Assembly (NCBI GenBank): GCA_001899085.1
Contig: MKVB01000001.1
Location: 719,275-768,242, forward strand
Reading direction: 5' to 3'
Origin: Devosia sp. 66-14
GTDB taxonomy: Bacteria; Pseudomonadota; Alphaproteobacteria; Rhizobiales; Devosiaceae
Length of the DNA stretch: 48,968 nucleotides
A model generated the notes under the pieces. The model ran no database searches and was not told the origin of the DNA. It saw nothing but the letters and a program-made list of their open reading frames with translations. Position numbers and translations under genes: made by a program. Numbering within the stretch: the first letter of the stretch is position 1; each line of letters begins with the position of its first letter. Shown here one piece after another: positions 1 through 8,994 of this stretch.

Positions 1-699
1 ATCGTCGACAACTTCAAGGCCGAGGCCATGAAGGTGCCGTTCCTGCGCGAACTGCTCAGGACCGACTCGATCAAGATTGATAGCAACATCACCTTCGCCA
101 ACCTCGATCCCCTCTCCACTTATCTGGGGCGGCCGGGCGACACGCGCCGCGGCGGACTGACGCTGGGCGAGTACCAGCGCCGGCAGGAGCAGCATCGCGT
201 CGCCGAGATCGCGGCGCTGGCCGATGTGCCCTATTTTATCGAGCGTGCCGGCCAGCTCTACGGCTACTCGAACTTCATCGCCGATACCGGCGGTTCGCTG
301 ATCGAGGTGGTCGACCCTGCCAATGCCGAAGATCCGGTGATCAAGGCGCTGACCTCGAGCACGCTGCTGCTCTATATCCGCGGCACCGAGGACGATGCAC
401 ACAAGCTGATCGAGCGCTTCCGGCACAGCCCCAAGCCGATGTACTATCAGCCGCATTTCCTCGTCGAGAAATGGAACGAGTTCAAGGCGCTCAACAAGGT
501 CAAGGACGACGCCGACGTCGATCCCGACGCGTTCGGCGCCTGGGGCTTTGAGGCGCTGCTCAAGGACCGGCTGCCGCGCTACCAGCAGCTCGCCGACAAT
601 TTCGGCTATACCATCGAAGCCAGCGACCTCGCCACGGTGCGCGATGGCGACGAGTTCCTCGACCTCGTGGCAGGCGCGATCCGGAAGCGAATGCGTTAG
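1..699 (+). CDS. C-terminal part of an unidentified conserved protein (5' truncated by window edge)
   Basis: The reading frame is open from base 1 and ends in TAG at 697-699. The Met at base 28 lies inside it, so the true start is probably upstream of the window. About 232 residues are visible. They are soluble, charged and have no signal peptide or membrane segment. A Gly-Gly-Ser turn near residue 90 (of 223, from the Met at base 28) is followed by a hydrophobic strand 'STLLLYIRGTED' and a pattern of Pro/Tyr-rich and acidic loops. I half recognise this layout from alphaproteobacterial proteins annotated as ATPases or kinases with an N-terminal P-loop, but the P-loop would lie outside the window, so no function is asserted. 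The next gene, metA, begins 54 bp downstream on the same strand. Confidence 0.7.
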   Translation: MVDNFKAEAMKVPFLRELLRTDSIKIDSNITFANLDPLSTYLGRPGDTRRGGLTLGEYQRRQEQHRVAEIAALADVPYFIERAGQLYGYSNFIADTGGSLIEVVDPANAEDPVIKALTSSTLLLYIRGTEDDAHKLIERFRHSPKPMYYQPHFLVEKWNEFKALNKVKDDADVDPDAFGAWGFEALLKDRLPRYQQLADNFGYTIEASDLATVRDGDEFLDLVAGAIRKRMR

Positions 700-753
700 C
701 GCCACTCGGCGCCGCTCCGCTCACCCGATCGCCATCCTATCCAGAGGCACATC

Positions 754-1671
754 ATGCCAATTCGCATTCCTGACCACCTGCCAGCGGCCAAGACCCTTGA
801 ATCGGAGGGTGTCATGGTCATGGACTCCTCCCGCGCTGCCCGCCAGGACATCCGCCCGCTGCAGATCGGCCTGCTCAACCTGATGCCCAACAAGGAGCGG
901 ACCGAGACGCAGTTCGCCAGACTGATCGGCGCCACTCCGCTGCAGGTCGACCTGACGCTGGTGCGCGTCAGCGACCACAAGTCCAAGAACACCTCCGAGG
1001 AATACCTCAAGAGCTTCTATTCCACCTGGGAAGAAGTGCGGGAGCGCAAGTTCGACGGCTTCGTGGTGACCGGTGCCCCGGTGGCCAACATGCCGTTCGA
1101 GGAGGTCAAGTACTGGTCCGAGATGCTCGAGATCATGGATTGGACCGAGACCAACGTGCACCACACCATGTTCATCTGCTGGGGTGCCCAGGCGGCGCTG
1201 CACCATTTCCATGGTGCGAGGCGCTACCGCATGCCGAACAAGGCCTTCGGGGTGTTTCGCCACAAGCTGGTCGGCCCGCAGACGCCGTGGCTGCATGGGT
1301 TCTCCGACAGCCCGATGATCCCGGTCAGCCGCTACAACGACATCGACCGGACCAGCCTCGGCGACGACCTCGAGGTGCTGATCGACAACGACGAGATCGG
1401 CGTCTGCATGTTGCAGGACAAGGCGCGCCCTGCCCTCTACATGCTGAACCATCTCGAGTACGACAATCGCTCGCTCGCCGACGAGTATGAGCGCGATGTG
1501 AAAGCCGGGCTGGACACCGCCCCGCCGGTGAACCTGTTCCCCAACGGCGACACCACGGTGGAGCCGGAGAACCGCTGGCGCAGCCACGCCCACCTGTTGT
1601 TCCAGAACTGGATCAACGAAATCTACCAGACCACCCCGTACGAGCTCGAAAAGATCGGATCGCACGACTAG
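754..1671 (+). CDS. metA: homoserine O-acyltransferase, MetA family
   Basis: MetA activates the hydroxyl of L-homoserine with an acyl group from acyl-CoA, the first committed step of methionine synthesis in the cytoplasm. The 305-residue protein is collinear with E. coli MetA from its first residues ([11 protein letters not shown]) to its end. The catalytic Cys142 lies in FICWGAQA, and the general-base His233 and Glu235 lie in NHLEYD, two residues earlier than in E. coli. The residue that sets acyl donor in this family, position 111, is Ala (GAPVAN) rather than the Gly of succinyl enzymes or the Glu of acetyl enzymes, so the donor cannot be read off. An AGAGG-type ribosome site at 741-746 supports the start. 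A strong stem-loop follows the gene. Confidence 0.96.
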   Translation: MPIRIPDHLPAAKTLESEGVMVMDSSRAARQDIRPLQIGLLNLMPNKERTETQFARLIGATPLQVDLTLVRVSDHKSKNTSEEYLKSFYSTWEEVRERKFDGFVVTGAPVANMPFEEVKYWSEMLEIMDWTETNVHHTMFICWGAQAALHHFHGARRYRMPNKAFGVFRHKLVGPQTPWLHGFSDSPMIPVSRYNDIDRTSLGDDLEVLIDNDEIGVCMLQDKARPALYMLNHLEYDNRSLADEYERDVKAGLDTAPPVNLFPNGDTTVEPENRWRSHAHLLFQNWINEIYQTTPYELEKIGSHD

Positions 1672-1689
1672 CCAGTCGGCATGGCGCCC

Positions 1690-1724
1690 GGTTTGGCCCC
1701 TCTCCCTTAGGGAGGGGCCAAACC
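1690..1724. terminator. stem-loop terminator between convergent metA and SRPBCC genes
   Basis: The 13-bp arms GGTTTGGCCCCTC and GAGGGGCCAAACC pair perfectly around a 9-base loop and are followed by TTT on the plus strand. The genes on either side converge on it, so it can serve both directions. Confidence 0.8.
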
Positions 1725-1737
1725 TTTCCGAGCCCGC

Positions 1738-2172
1738 TCAGTGTGCACCCTCGGCGGTCTTCTTGAGGCCCTCGAGCATCATGGTCCAGTTCTTTTCGAA
1801 CTCGGCCCGGGTCTTGGCGTCCACCTCGGTGTCCTCGCCTTCGTTGAACTGGCTGAGCGTTACCTTGGTGCGCGCCCCTGATGGCGCGAGTTCGTATTTG
1901 ACCAGGTGATAGCTCGGCGGCCGCTTGCCCGACCCATCCTTGTCGCTCCAGTGCGAAAAGCTGAGCTCCTTCGCTTCCGACAGCGTCTGGATCTCGCCGC
2001 GATCGGTGAAGCTCTTGCCCTGCCATTCGCCCTTGAAGACGATGGGATGGCCGACCTTCCAGTCGGTCTCGATCTTGGTGCCGGGGAACATTGCCCCGCC
2101 CTTCATGGCTTTCCAGACCGTGGCGCTCGGGGCGGCAATGATGGTGTCGACTTCAACGACGGGTTTGTGCAT
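1738..2172 (-). CDS. SRPBCC (AHSA1/START-like) domain protein
   Basis: A 144-residue soluble protein with the SRPBCC helix-grip fold pattern: an N-terminal strand 'VEVDTIIAAPSATVWKAM', a central beta-rich part (KIETDWKVGHPIVFKGEW) and a long amphipathic C-terminal helix (NWTMMLEGLKKTAEGAH). Such proteins bind hydrophobic ligands, but the ligand here is unknown. The start at 2172 is chosen because the reverse strand reads GAGGAGG six bases before this ATG, whereas the longer frame adds an 18-residue Cys/Arg-rich leader without conserved character. The gene sits just downstream of the membrane protein at 2195-3361, with 22 bp between them, and may be the last gene of that reverse-strand cluster. 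Confidence 0.85.
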   Translation of the reverse strand: MHKPVVEVDTIIAAPSATVWKAMKGGAMFPGTKIETDWKVGHPIVFKGEWQGKSFTDRGEIQTLSEAKELSFSHWSDKDGSGKRPPSYHLVKYELAPSGARTKVTLSQFNEGEDTEVDAKTRAEFEKNWTMMLEGLKKTAEGAH

Positions 2173-2194
2173 TTGCACCTCCTCTGCTGGAGGG

Positions 2195-3361
2195 TCAAAC
2201 GCCCGGCCGCAAGGACAGTTGCGCAACGCTGGCGGGAACCTGATTGAACAGCGCCGCCTTCCAGGCCACGTCGTTCCACAGATCGGTGTAGGTCCAGCTC
2301 GCGGCGGCGGCGAGCAGCAGCAGCGCCAGTGACAGCAGGCGCAACTGGAACGGCAGCCGCACCACGGCCAGCCAGGAGACGAACGCCACCATCATGGCCG
2401 TCGGCGGCACGATGGGCGTCATCGTGGTGGTGAGGATCGAACGCGCAAACACCAGGTAGAGCGGCAGAACGACCACCGCCAGCGCACTGAACACGTGGCG
2501 GCGCTCTTCGAGGTCCGGCCAGAAACAGTAGAGCAGCGGCACGATGAGGACCGGGGCGAACACCGTCAGTGCCTCCAATCCGCTGGTCAGCGCCTGCACG
2601 TCGAAATGCAGGTTCGTGTAGGTGCTGACATAGGGCAGCAGCGCCGCCGCGACATCCATGCGCGCCTGCATGATGAAGCCGACAATGCCGACCGCGACGA
2701 TCAGCGTCGGCAGGATCGCCACCAGCAACATGGCGACGAAGGCGCGCGGGTCGGCCCGCCCATCGCGATCGGCCAGCGCGGTGGCCACGGCGAAGGGCAC
2801 GATGAGCAGCGCCGCGATCGGGCTTGCCAGCAGCAGGAGCGGCAGGAGCAGGCCGAGCCCGATGGCCGACTGCACGTCGCCGACATCCTCGAGCGACCGG
2901 ATCGCCGGGATCAGCGCGGCAAAGGCGATGTAGAGCGGGATGGCCCGTGACGACGCGGTGACGGTGTAGAGCCCGCCGGCATGCAGCATCAGCACGACCA
3001 GCGCTATGAACGCCCCGATGCGGAACCAGCCATTGGCCCGCAGCCGGTCATACAGCGCGCCGAAGGCGAAGCCGGAGACGACCACCGCGGTGAGCGACAA
3101 CGCCCATTGCTGCAGCTGAGTGCCCGGCAGCAGGCTGACGACGCGCAGCACCACCTGCGACAGCCAGCCCCCGGTGCGCCACGCCTCGCCGGCCTGCAAC
3201 TGCTCCACATCCCGGCGGATATAGCCGCCATCGATGACGTGCAGCGCCAGCATCAGGAGAATGAGCACTGCGAGCAGCGACCACAGGATCGTCGCCGGGC
3301 GCCAGAACGGTCGCCGCTGATGCGCCGCGACGGGGGCGGTGGCGAGATCGAGGAGACTCAT
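2195..3361 (-). CDS. polytopic membrane protein paired with a GT2 glycosyltransferase
   Basis: A 388-residue integral membrane protein with about ten hydrophobic helices. The first spans roughly residues 24-42 (ILWSLLAVLILLMLALHVI), and a dense cluster covers residues 75-360. No known catalytic motif is visible and I do not recognise the family. The chosen ATG at 3361 overlaps the stop of the upstream glycosyltransferase as ATGA, with a GAGG ribosome site inside the upstream gene, which implies translational coupling. The longer frame to 3436 lies wholly inside the glycosyltransferase gene and is rejected. By context it could be an accessory, polymerase or export partner for the glycan made by the GT2 enzyme. 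That role is inference. Confidence 0.85.
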   Translation of the reverse strand: MSLLDLATAPVAAHQRRPFWRPATILWSLLAVLILLMLALHVIDGGYIRRDVEQLQAGEAWRTGGWLSQVVLRVVSLLPGTQLQQWALSLTAVVVSGFAFGALYDRLRANGWFRIGAFIALVVLMLHAGGLYTVTASSRAIPLYIAFAALIPAIRSLEDVGDVQSAIGLGLLLPLLLLASPIAALLIVPFAVATALADRDGRADPRAFVAMLLVAILPTLIVAVGIVGFIMQARMDVAAALLPYVSTYTNLHFDVQALTSGLEALTVFAPVLIVPLLYCFWPDLEERRHVFSALAVVVLPLYLVFARSILTTTMTPIVPPTAMMVAFVSWLAVVRLPFQLRLLSLALLLLAAAASWTYTDLWNDVAWKAALFNQVPASVAQLSLRPGV

Positions 3362-5358
3362 TTCGCCACCTCGCTGTTCACCTGATCGAGCGTCTTCTGG
3401 GTCACGCTCGAGGTGCCGTGCTCGGTCTTTTCCCAATAGTGCGGGTTGACGAGCAGTTGCCAGAACGCCTTGTAGGCGGCGATCGAGTGCAGCACCCAGT
3501 AGACCGGCAGCAGGATACCCACCGGCACCAGGTCGTAATACTTGCGCTTGAGCGCCGCGATCACCCCGAAATAGACGAGGAACAGGTTGCCGATCACCAG
3601 GTTGAACAGCGCCATGGTGCCGAACGGCTCAGGGAACAGCCAGCCGAAATCCCAGGTGTTGGTGAACCACACCAGCAGCGTGATCACCCACAGGATCGGC
3701 GCCAGCAGCATGGTGAAAGGGGGCGCGCCGATGAAGAAGTGAAACGAGAAGAAGCCCTTGGCGCCGATCGAGCGCCACAGCTGGACCGGGTGCCGCATGT
3801 GCACCAGCCAGGTCTGCATGTAGCCCTTGATCCAGCGTGACCGCTGCTTGATCCAGCTGGGCAGCACGCCGTTGGCTTCCTCGTAGGTCGTCGAGTTGAT
3901 CACGCCGACGGTGTAGCCCTCCTGCGCCAGCCGCACGCCGAGGTCGGCGTCTTCGGTGACGTTGTAGGGGTCCCAGGCGCCGACCTTGCGCAGCGCCGAG
4001 AGCTTGAAGTGGTTGGACGTGCCGCCAAGCGGGATCGGCACCTTCAGCCAGTCGAGGCCGGGCAGCAGGAAATCGAACCACTGGCTGTATTCCAGCGTGA
4101 ACATCCGCGTCAGCCAGTTTTCAGAGCGGTTGAAGTAGTTGAGCCGCCCCTGCACGCAGGCGAGCCGCGGGTCGCCGTTCCGGAATGCCAGCACCGCCTT
4201 CTTCAACTGGTCCGGCTCGGGCTGATCCTCGGCGTCGTAGATGGTGACGAACTCGCCGCGGCTGAACTGCAGCGCGTAGTTGCAGGCCTTCGGCTTGGTC
4301 TTGGGCTGGCTGGGCGGCACCCGCACGATCTCGAACGTACCCGGCAGCCGCAGCGCCTTGGCCGCCTCGATGGTCTCGATATCGTCCTCTTCGAGAACCA
4401 GCTTCACTTCGAGTTTGGAGGCCGGATAATCTAGCCCTTTCAATGCCTTGGTGAGCAAGGGAAGCACCTTGGCTTCCTTGTACATCGGCACCAGCACGGT
4501 ATAGACCGGCAGCTCGCTGTCCTTGAGTGCGGCGATCGCCTCGGCCGAGATCTCCATGTCCGCCTTGCGGGACGAGCCGACAAAGGTCAGCACGAACTTG
4601 AACACGAAAGTCAGCGTGTAGATGGTGGTAAAGAACGCCATCAGCGTCACCGCAGTCGCCATCGGCGCCAGCACGATGCCTGCCACCAGCATCGCGAGCA
4701 ACGCCCACAGCACCAGCTTCTGCGGCTTTGTCACCGTGTACTTGGCCGAATGCTCGGGCTTCCACGAGTAGAGCGCCTCGCGGGCGAAAAAGCTGTCCCA
4801 GTCGCGGAACAACTGCTGGGTCTGCCACAGGATGTCGAACGGCGAGGTGATGACGAAGTCGTAGTTGTCGTGCCCGAAACGTTCGTCACCCCACAGGAAG
4901 TGCTCGGTGGTGATCTCGGTCGCCGCGAGGATCATCCGTCCGTCCACCTGGCGCCACGGCACGATATTGCGCTCGGCATAGTCGCCGCGGTCCTCGACCC
5001 GGATCAGGGCCTGGTCGATCGGCTCCTTCTGCAGGTCGATGAACGGCAGCCCGTACACCTCGGCGACCGCCTTGTAGTAATCGATCGGCCGCACCAGTCC
5101 GAGCGCGATGATGGTCTGCGCGAGACTCGACCCCCATTCGGCCGTCTGTCGCATGGCGACGGCGAGCCCGGTGAGAGTGAGGGTCTTTTTTGCGATCAGC
5201 AGCTTGGCGACATCGAGATGCAGCCGTTCGCCGGCCGTACGCTCGCGCGGAACCCCGAGGAGTTCCGACGCATCGCCCTCGAAACTGCGAGCCACCGCGT
5301 GTGCCATGCCCCCAGTGAACGCGGGCAACAATGAAGAAAGCCCAAACCCGGTGATCAC
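3358..5358 (-). CDS. family 2 glycosyltransferase with N-terminal MshEN-like domain (XagB/BcsA-type)
   Basis: A 666-residue membrane glycosyltransferase, probably synthesising or exporting a surface polysaccharide from a nucleotide-sugar donor. Residues ~70-190 resemble the MshEN/T2SSE N-terminal domain (cyclic-di-GMP binding in some families), carrying 'LGLVRPIDYYKAVAEVYGLP'. Two membrane helices (about 213-255) precede the GT-A domain. The catalytic signature is complete: the acidic DAED at 375-378, the TED at 468-470 and the processivity motif QRSRW at 505-509. Further helices follow from about 525 to 640. The first codon taken is GTG at 5358, with an in-frame TGA just upstream. An ATG 17 codons later (5307) with a G-rich leader is an alternative. 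The architecture matches XagB-like transferases, but the product is unknown. Confidence 0.9.
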   Translation of the reverse strand: MITGFGLSSLLPAFTGGMAHAVARSFEGDASELLGVPRERTAGERLHLDVAKLLIAKKTLTLTGLAVAMRQTAEWGSSLAQTIIALGLVRPIDYYKAVAEVYGLPFIDLQKEPIDQALIRVEDRGDYAERNIVPWRQVDGRMILAATEITTEHFLWGDERFGHDNYDFVITSPFDILWQTQQLFRDWDSFFAREALYSWKPEHSAKYTVTKPQKLVLWALLAMLVAGIVLAPMATAVTLMAFFTTIYTLTFVFKFVLTFVGSSRKADMEISAEAIAALKDSELPVYTVLVPMYKEAKVLPLLTKALKGLDYPASKLEVKLVLEEDDIETIEAAKALRLPGTFEIVRVPPSQPKTKPKACNYALQFSRGEFVTIYDAEDQPEPDQLKKAVLAFRNGDPRLACVQGRLNYFNRSENWLTRMFTLEYSQWFDFLLPGLDWLKVPIPLGGTSNHFKLSALRKVGAWDPYNVTEDADLGVRLAQEGYTVGVINSTTYEEANGVLPSWIKQRSRWIKGYMQTWLVHMRHPVQLWRSIGAKGFFSFHFFIGAPPFTMLLAPILWVITLLVWFTNTWDFGWLFPEPFGTMALFNLVIGNLFLVYFGVIAALKRKYYDLVPVGILLPVYWVLHSIAAYKAFWQLLVNPHYWEKTEHGTSSVTQKTLDQVNSEVAK

Positions 5359-5437
5359 GATTCATCTCATCGGGCCAACGCGCTAACCTTGCATTCGCTC
5401 GCGGACGGCCTACCTTCCCGGCGATCCGGGGAGCCCG

Positions 5438-6892
5438 ATGCCGCAAGCGCCGACGACCATTACCGACGAGATCGGCATTGCGCTGGGCAACCTCGCCGAC
5501 GCCGCGGCAGCGCCGTTCACGCCCACGCTGCGGCTCGGGGTGACCGGCCTGAGCCGCGCCGGCAAGACCATCTTCATCACCGCGCTGATCCATAACCTGC
5601 TCACCGGCGGTCGCCTGCCGGGCTTTGCAGCGCTGACCGAGGGACGGTTCATCGGGGCTCGGCTCGCCGAGCATCCCGACGCCGGCATCCCGCGCTTCGC
5701 TTATGAGCAGCACCTGGCGGCGCTGACCGGCAAGGATCCGCACTGGCCGGAATCGACGCGCAAGATCAGCCAGCTGCGGCTGACCCTGAAGTTCCAGTCG
5801 AAGCGCTGGGTGTCGGGAATGTTCGGGCCGACGGTGCTCAACCTCGACATTGTCGACTACCCGGGCGAATGGCTGCTCGACCTGCCGCTGCTGTCGCTGA
5901 GCTTTGCCGAGTGGAGCGAACAGGCCCTGCGCCGTGCCGCGCTGCCGCACTCGAAGGCCGAGGCCGCGGCCTTCATGAACGAAATCCAGCAGACCGACGC
6001 CGCGCGGGAGGCGACCGACGTCGACGCAGAACGCTTGGCAGCTGCATTTACCGACTATCTCAGGCGCAGTCGCGAGGACGGGCGGGCGCTGAGCACCCTG
6101 CCCCCCGGCCGCTTCCTTCTGCCAGGCGACCTCGAGGGCAGCCCGGCGCTCACCTTCGCTCCGCTGCCTCCACCGGTCGGTCCGGTGCGCTCGTCGAGCC
6201 TCTACGCCATGCTGGAGCGCCGCTACGAGGCCTACAAGGCGATCGTGGTGCGACCGTTCTTCCGCGACCATTTCGCCCGCCTCGACCGGCAGGTGGTGCT
6301 GGTCGACACGCTGCGTGCGCTCAATGCCGGCCCGGCGGCGGTAGCCGACCTCGAGACGGCGCTCACCGACATCCTGTCCTGCTTCCGCCAGGGTGACAAC
6401 AACCCGATCACCCGGCTGGTGGCGCGGCGCATCGATCGCATCCTGTTCGCCGCCACCAAGGCCGACCACATTCACTCCTCGAGCCATGACCGGCTGGAGG
6501 CAGTGATGAACCGCCTCGTCGCCGACGCGGCGCGCCGGGCGCGCTTTGCCGGGGCGGAGACCCGCTCGATGGCCATCGCGGCGATCCGGGCAACGCGGGA
6601 AAGCGTGGTCGAGGACGGTGGCGAGCGGCATGAGGTGATCGTCGGCACGCCGCAAAAGGGTGAAGTCCTGGATGGCACAACCTATGACGGCAAGACTGAA
6701 ATCGCTCTGTTTCCCGGTGACTTACCTGAACATCCTGATGCGCTGTTCGAAGATGGCCGAGCGGTTTCGCTGAACTTCCTGCGTTTCCAGCCGCCGCAAC
6801 GGCTGGACAAGAATGCCGAAGGCAATGTGGTGCTGCCACATATTCGCTTCGACCGGGCCCTCGACTACCTGATTGGAGACTGGTTGCGATGA
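5438..6892 (+). CDS. ycjX: YcjX family GTPase-like protein
   Basis: A 484-residue cytoplasmic P-loop protein of the YcjX family. Walker A is GLSRAGKT at residues 37-44, preceded by the family's 'LRLGVTGLSRAGKT' context, and a Walker B-like LDIVDYPGEW stretch falls around residues 136-145. The remainder is alpha-helical with the conserved 'FAATKADHIH' nucleotide-recognition-like segment. E. coli YcjX and YcjF sit beside the phage-shock genes and are linked to envelope stress, but their biochemistry is poorly known. Here no psp gene is visible. The stop overlaps the ycjF start as ATGA, so the two are translationally coupled. The gene is divergent from the GT2 gene across 79 bp. Confidence 0.93.
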   Translation: MPQAPTTITDEIGIALGNLADAAAAPFTPTLRLGVTGLSRAGKTIFITALIHNLLTGGRLPGFAALTEGRFIGARLAEHPDAGIPRFAYEQHLAALTGKDPHWPESTRKISQLRLTLKFQSKRWVSGMFGPTVLNLDIVDYPGEWLLDLPLLSLSFAEWSEQALRRAALPHSKAEAAAFMNEIQQTDAAREATDVDAERLAAAFTDYLRRSREDGRALSTLPPGRFLLPGDLEGSPALTFAPLPPPVGPVRSSSLYAMLERRYEAYKAIVVRPFFRDHFARLDRQVVLVDTLRALNAGPAAVADLETALTDILSCFRQGDNNPITRLVARRIDRILFAATKADHIHSSSHDRLEAVMNRLVADAARRARFAGAETRSMAIAAIRATRESVVEDGGERHEVIVGTPQKGEVLDGTTYDGKTEIALFPGDLPEHPDALFEDGRAVSLNFLRFQPPQRLDKNAEGNVVLPHIRFDRALDYLIGDWLR

Positions 6893-7911
6893 AACCACCG
6901 CTCGCCCGCCCGGTCGCCCCCGGTGGCGATGCCGACGAGGCGCCACGCCGCCCGCGCGTCTTCCAGCCGGCGCAGGCCGTCGCCCTGCCCGAGAGCATAG
7001 AGCCGCTCACCGATATCGAGGTGCCGCTGGATGAAGCGGTGCGCCCGCCGCGCTTGCTCGGCTGGGCCGGTCGGATCGCCTGGACGGCCGGCGGGATCCT
7101 GGTGTCCCTGGCCTTGGGGCTGGCGGCCGAGCGGCTGCTTGCCGACCTGTTTGCCGCCCAGCCATGGCTTGGCTGGGTCGCGGTGGCGGTGCTCGGCGTG
7201 CTGGTCCTCGCTTTGCTGGTGATCATCGTGCGCGAGGCGGCGTCGCTGATGCGGCTGCGCGCGCTGGACCGGCTGCGTCATGCGGCGATCGCGGCGCTGG
7301 CGAGCGATCGCAACAAGGATGGCGCGGCCATCACCCGCGAGCTCCTCGAGATCTATGCCCGCCGGCCCGACCTGGCGCGACCGCGCGACGAGTTGGAGAG
7401 CAACGCACGCCACGTCTTCGACGGCGCCGAACACGTACGGCTGGCCGAGCGGCTGCTGATGGCGCCGCTCGATACGCGCGCCCGGGCGCTGACCGCGGCC
7501 TCGGCGCGCCGCGTGGCGCTGGTGACGGCGGTATCGCCTCGCGCGCTGATCGACATTGCCTTCGTGATCTTCGAGAGCGTGCGATTGGGCGGCGATATCG
7601 CCAGGCTCTATGGCGCGCGGCCCGGCTTCATCGGCACCTGGCGGCTGATCGGTGCCATCCTCGCGCACCTGGCCGTCACCGGCGGGCTGGTGCTCACCGA
7701 TGGCGTGGTTGAACAGCTGGTCGGCCAGGGGCTGGCGGCCAAGCTATCCGCCCGGCTCGGCGAAGGGGTGGTCAATGGCCTGATGACCGTACGCGTCGGC
7801 ATCGCCGCCATGCGGGTCGTCCGTCCGCTGCCTTTCGAGGTGGTGAAGCAGCCGATGGTCAAGGACTTCATCCCGGAACTCGCCAACGTGCTGAACGCGG
7901 AAAAGAAGTAG
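6889..7911 (+). CDS. ycjF: YcjF family membrane protein (DUF697/TIGR01620)
   Basis: A 340-residue inner-membrane protein. A proline-rich acidic N-terminus (about 50 residues) is followed by two transmembrane helices at roughly 58-82 and 90-112 (GWVAVAVLGVLVLALLVIIV). A cytosolic helical region and a C-terminal DUF697-type hydrophobic part follow, including 'GLMTVRVGIAAMRVVRPLPF', a conserved family segment. The start ATG lies inside the stop region of ycjX. The pair is nearly always adjacent in proteobacteria and is expected to form a membrane-anchored P-loop complex. That role in envelope stress is family knowledge, and nothing in this sequence shows its regulation. Confidence 0.92.
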   Translation: MKPPLARPVAPGGDADEAPRRPRVFQPAQAVALPESIEPLTDIEVPLDEAVRPPRLLGWAGRIAWTAGGILVSLALGLAAERLLADLFAAQPWLGWVAVAVLGVLVLALLVIIVREAASLMRLRALDRLRHAAIAALASDRNKDGAAITRELLEIYARRPDLARPRDELESNARHVFDGAEHVRLAERLLMAPLDTRARALTAASARRVALVTAVSPRALIDIAFVIFESVRLGGDIARLYGARPGFIGTWRLIGAILAHLAVTGGLVLTDGVVEQLVGQGLAAKLSARLGEGVVNGLMTVRVGIAAMRVVRPLPFEVVKQPMVKDFIPELANVLNAEKK

Positions 7912-8029
7912 GCCGGGCTTCCTCGTTGGGCCCCGCACATTGTCGGATTTCTCCAATCTCGTTGTCGGCCCCCTCGGTAGAACTGGGGACATCAACAAGG
8001 GCATTCGGGCCCAACAACGGAGAACGTCG

Positions 8030-8866
8030 ATGTCGATCCTCAGCACCAGCACCAAGACCGCCGCCACCCTCGCCTTCGTGCTCCTCGCCGGCGCCTCCGT
8101 CGCTGCCGAAACGGTCGTCACCCTCCCCAGCGGGGTGAAGGGCACGCTCTCAACCCCGGACAGCGGCGCAACCGGCCAGGCCGTGGTGATGCTGCACGGC
8201 TTCGGCAGCTCCCGCGATTAGGTGGGCGGGCTGTTCGCCCAGCAGGCGGCAGCGCTTGCCGCCGACGGCATCGCCTCGCTGCGCATCGACTTCCGTGGCT
8301 ACGGCGAAAGCGTCGGCGACATGGCCGACACCACGCTCGAGGGGCTGGTGGCTGATGCCGCCGAGGCCCGCACCTATCTCGGCGGCGTCGAGGGCATCGA
8401 TCCGGAGCGCGTCGGCGTCATCGGCTACAGCTTCGGCGCCGCGGTGGCCATGCTCGAGCCGGACGCGTTCAAGTCCGTGGTGGTGTGGGGCCAGATGGGC
8501 GACCTGCAGAAGGAGTTCCACGAGTTCCTCGGCCAGGATTTCTACGACCAGGCCAAGGCAGAGGGATCGGCCAGCGTCGACCTCGGCTGGCGCGTGGTGA
8601 CGCTGAAGCAGGGCTTCTTCGACAGCCTGGCCCAGAACGACCTCGCCTCGCGCTTCTCGGGCTATGCCGGCCCGTTCCTCACCATCGCCGGCGAAGCCGA
8701 TCCCGCCACCGCATATTTCGAACAGTATCTGGATCTTGCCAAAGGCCAGGCCGAGTCGCTCAGCATCCCGGGCGCCGACCACATGCTGGGCGTGTTCAGC
8801 GAGCAGCCCGAGATCGGCAAACAGGTGATCGACAAGACGACCGAGTGGCTGAACACCGCCCTGTAA
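8030..8866 (+). pseudogene. exported alpha/beta hydrolase interrupted by an in-frame TAG
   Basis: A single continuous frame of 279 codons encodes a signal peptide (residues 1-27, ending ASVAAE) and an alpha/beta hydrolase. Codon 64 (8219-8221) is TAG. The stop falls just after the oxyanion-loop motif LHGFGSSRD, and the frame resumes with VGGLFAQQAAALAADGIASL, exactly what the fold requires. The catalytic triad lies beyond the stop: Ser134 in GYSFGAA, Asp224 in GEADPAT and His251 in GADHML. Homologues commonly have Glu at the stop position, so one GAG-to-TAG change would explain it. No other lesion is seen, and no ribosome site precedes the GTG that follows the stop. It is either a very recent nonsense mutation, a readthrough case or a sequencing error. 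Confidence 0.82.
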
Positions 8867-8887
8867 CCGTTGCTCCAATCGACGCTC

Positions 8888-8910
8888 AGGGCCGGGTTGC
8901 TCCCGGCCCT
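8888..8910 (+). terminator. stem-loop after the hydrolase gene
   Basis: Perfect 9-bp arms AGGGCCGGG and CCCGGCCCT enclose the loop TTGCT, starting 21 bp after the hydrolase stop. There is no T-run, so termination efficiency is uncertain. Confidence 0.65.
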
Positions 8911-8994
8911 GCTGCGCGCGGTGAACAGTGCGTTCGCCAGTCACATGCATGTGCCGTCTTGCGCGCCCTGACCCATGGGCACATATCCACCCCC

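Noticed and set aside
700-753. SAM-II riboswitch before metA
   Set aside because: SAM-II is common before alphaproteobacterial metA, but only 54 bp are available and I see neither its conserved loop sequences nor its pseudoknot pairing.
4886-6655. 589-codon reverse-strand frame over the ycjX region
   Set aside because: Antisense shadow of ycjX and the GT2 start. It would have to cover two divergent genes with recognised domains, and its translation is low-complexity.
8219-8221. Selenocysteine or pyrrolysine at the hydrolase stop
   Set aside because: Selenocysteine uses TGA, and pyrrolysine needs dedicated genes that alphaproteobacteria of this kind are not known to carry. The position is an ordinary Glu in such proteins.
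8942-8953. CACATGCATGTG palindrome as an operator
   Set aside because: A perfect 12-bp palindrome, but isolated, with no second copy or matching regulator found. The AGTWAC motif nearby explains regulation better.
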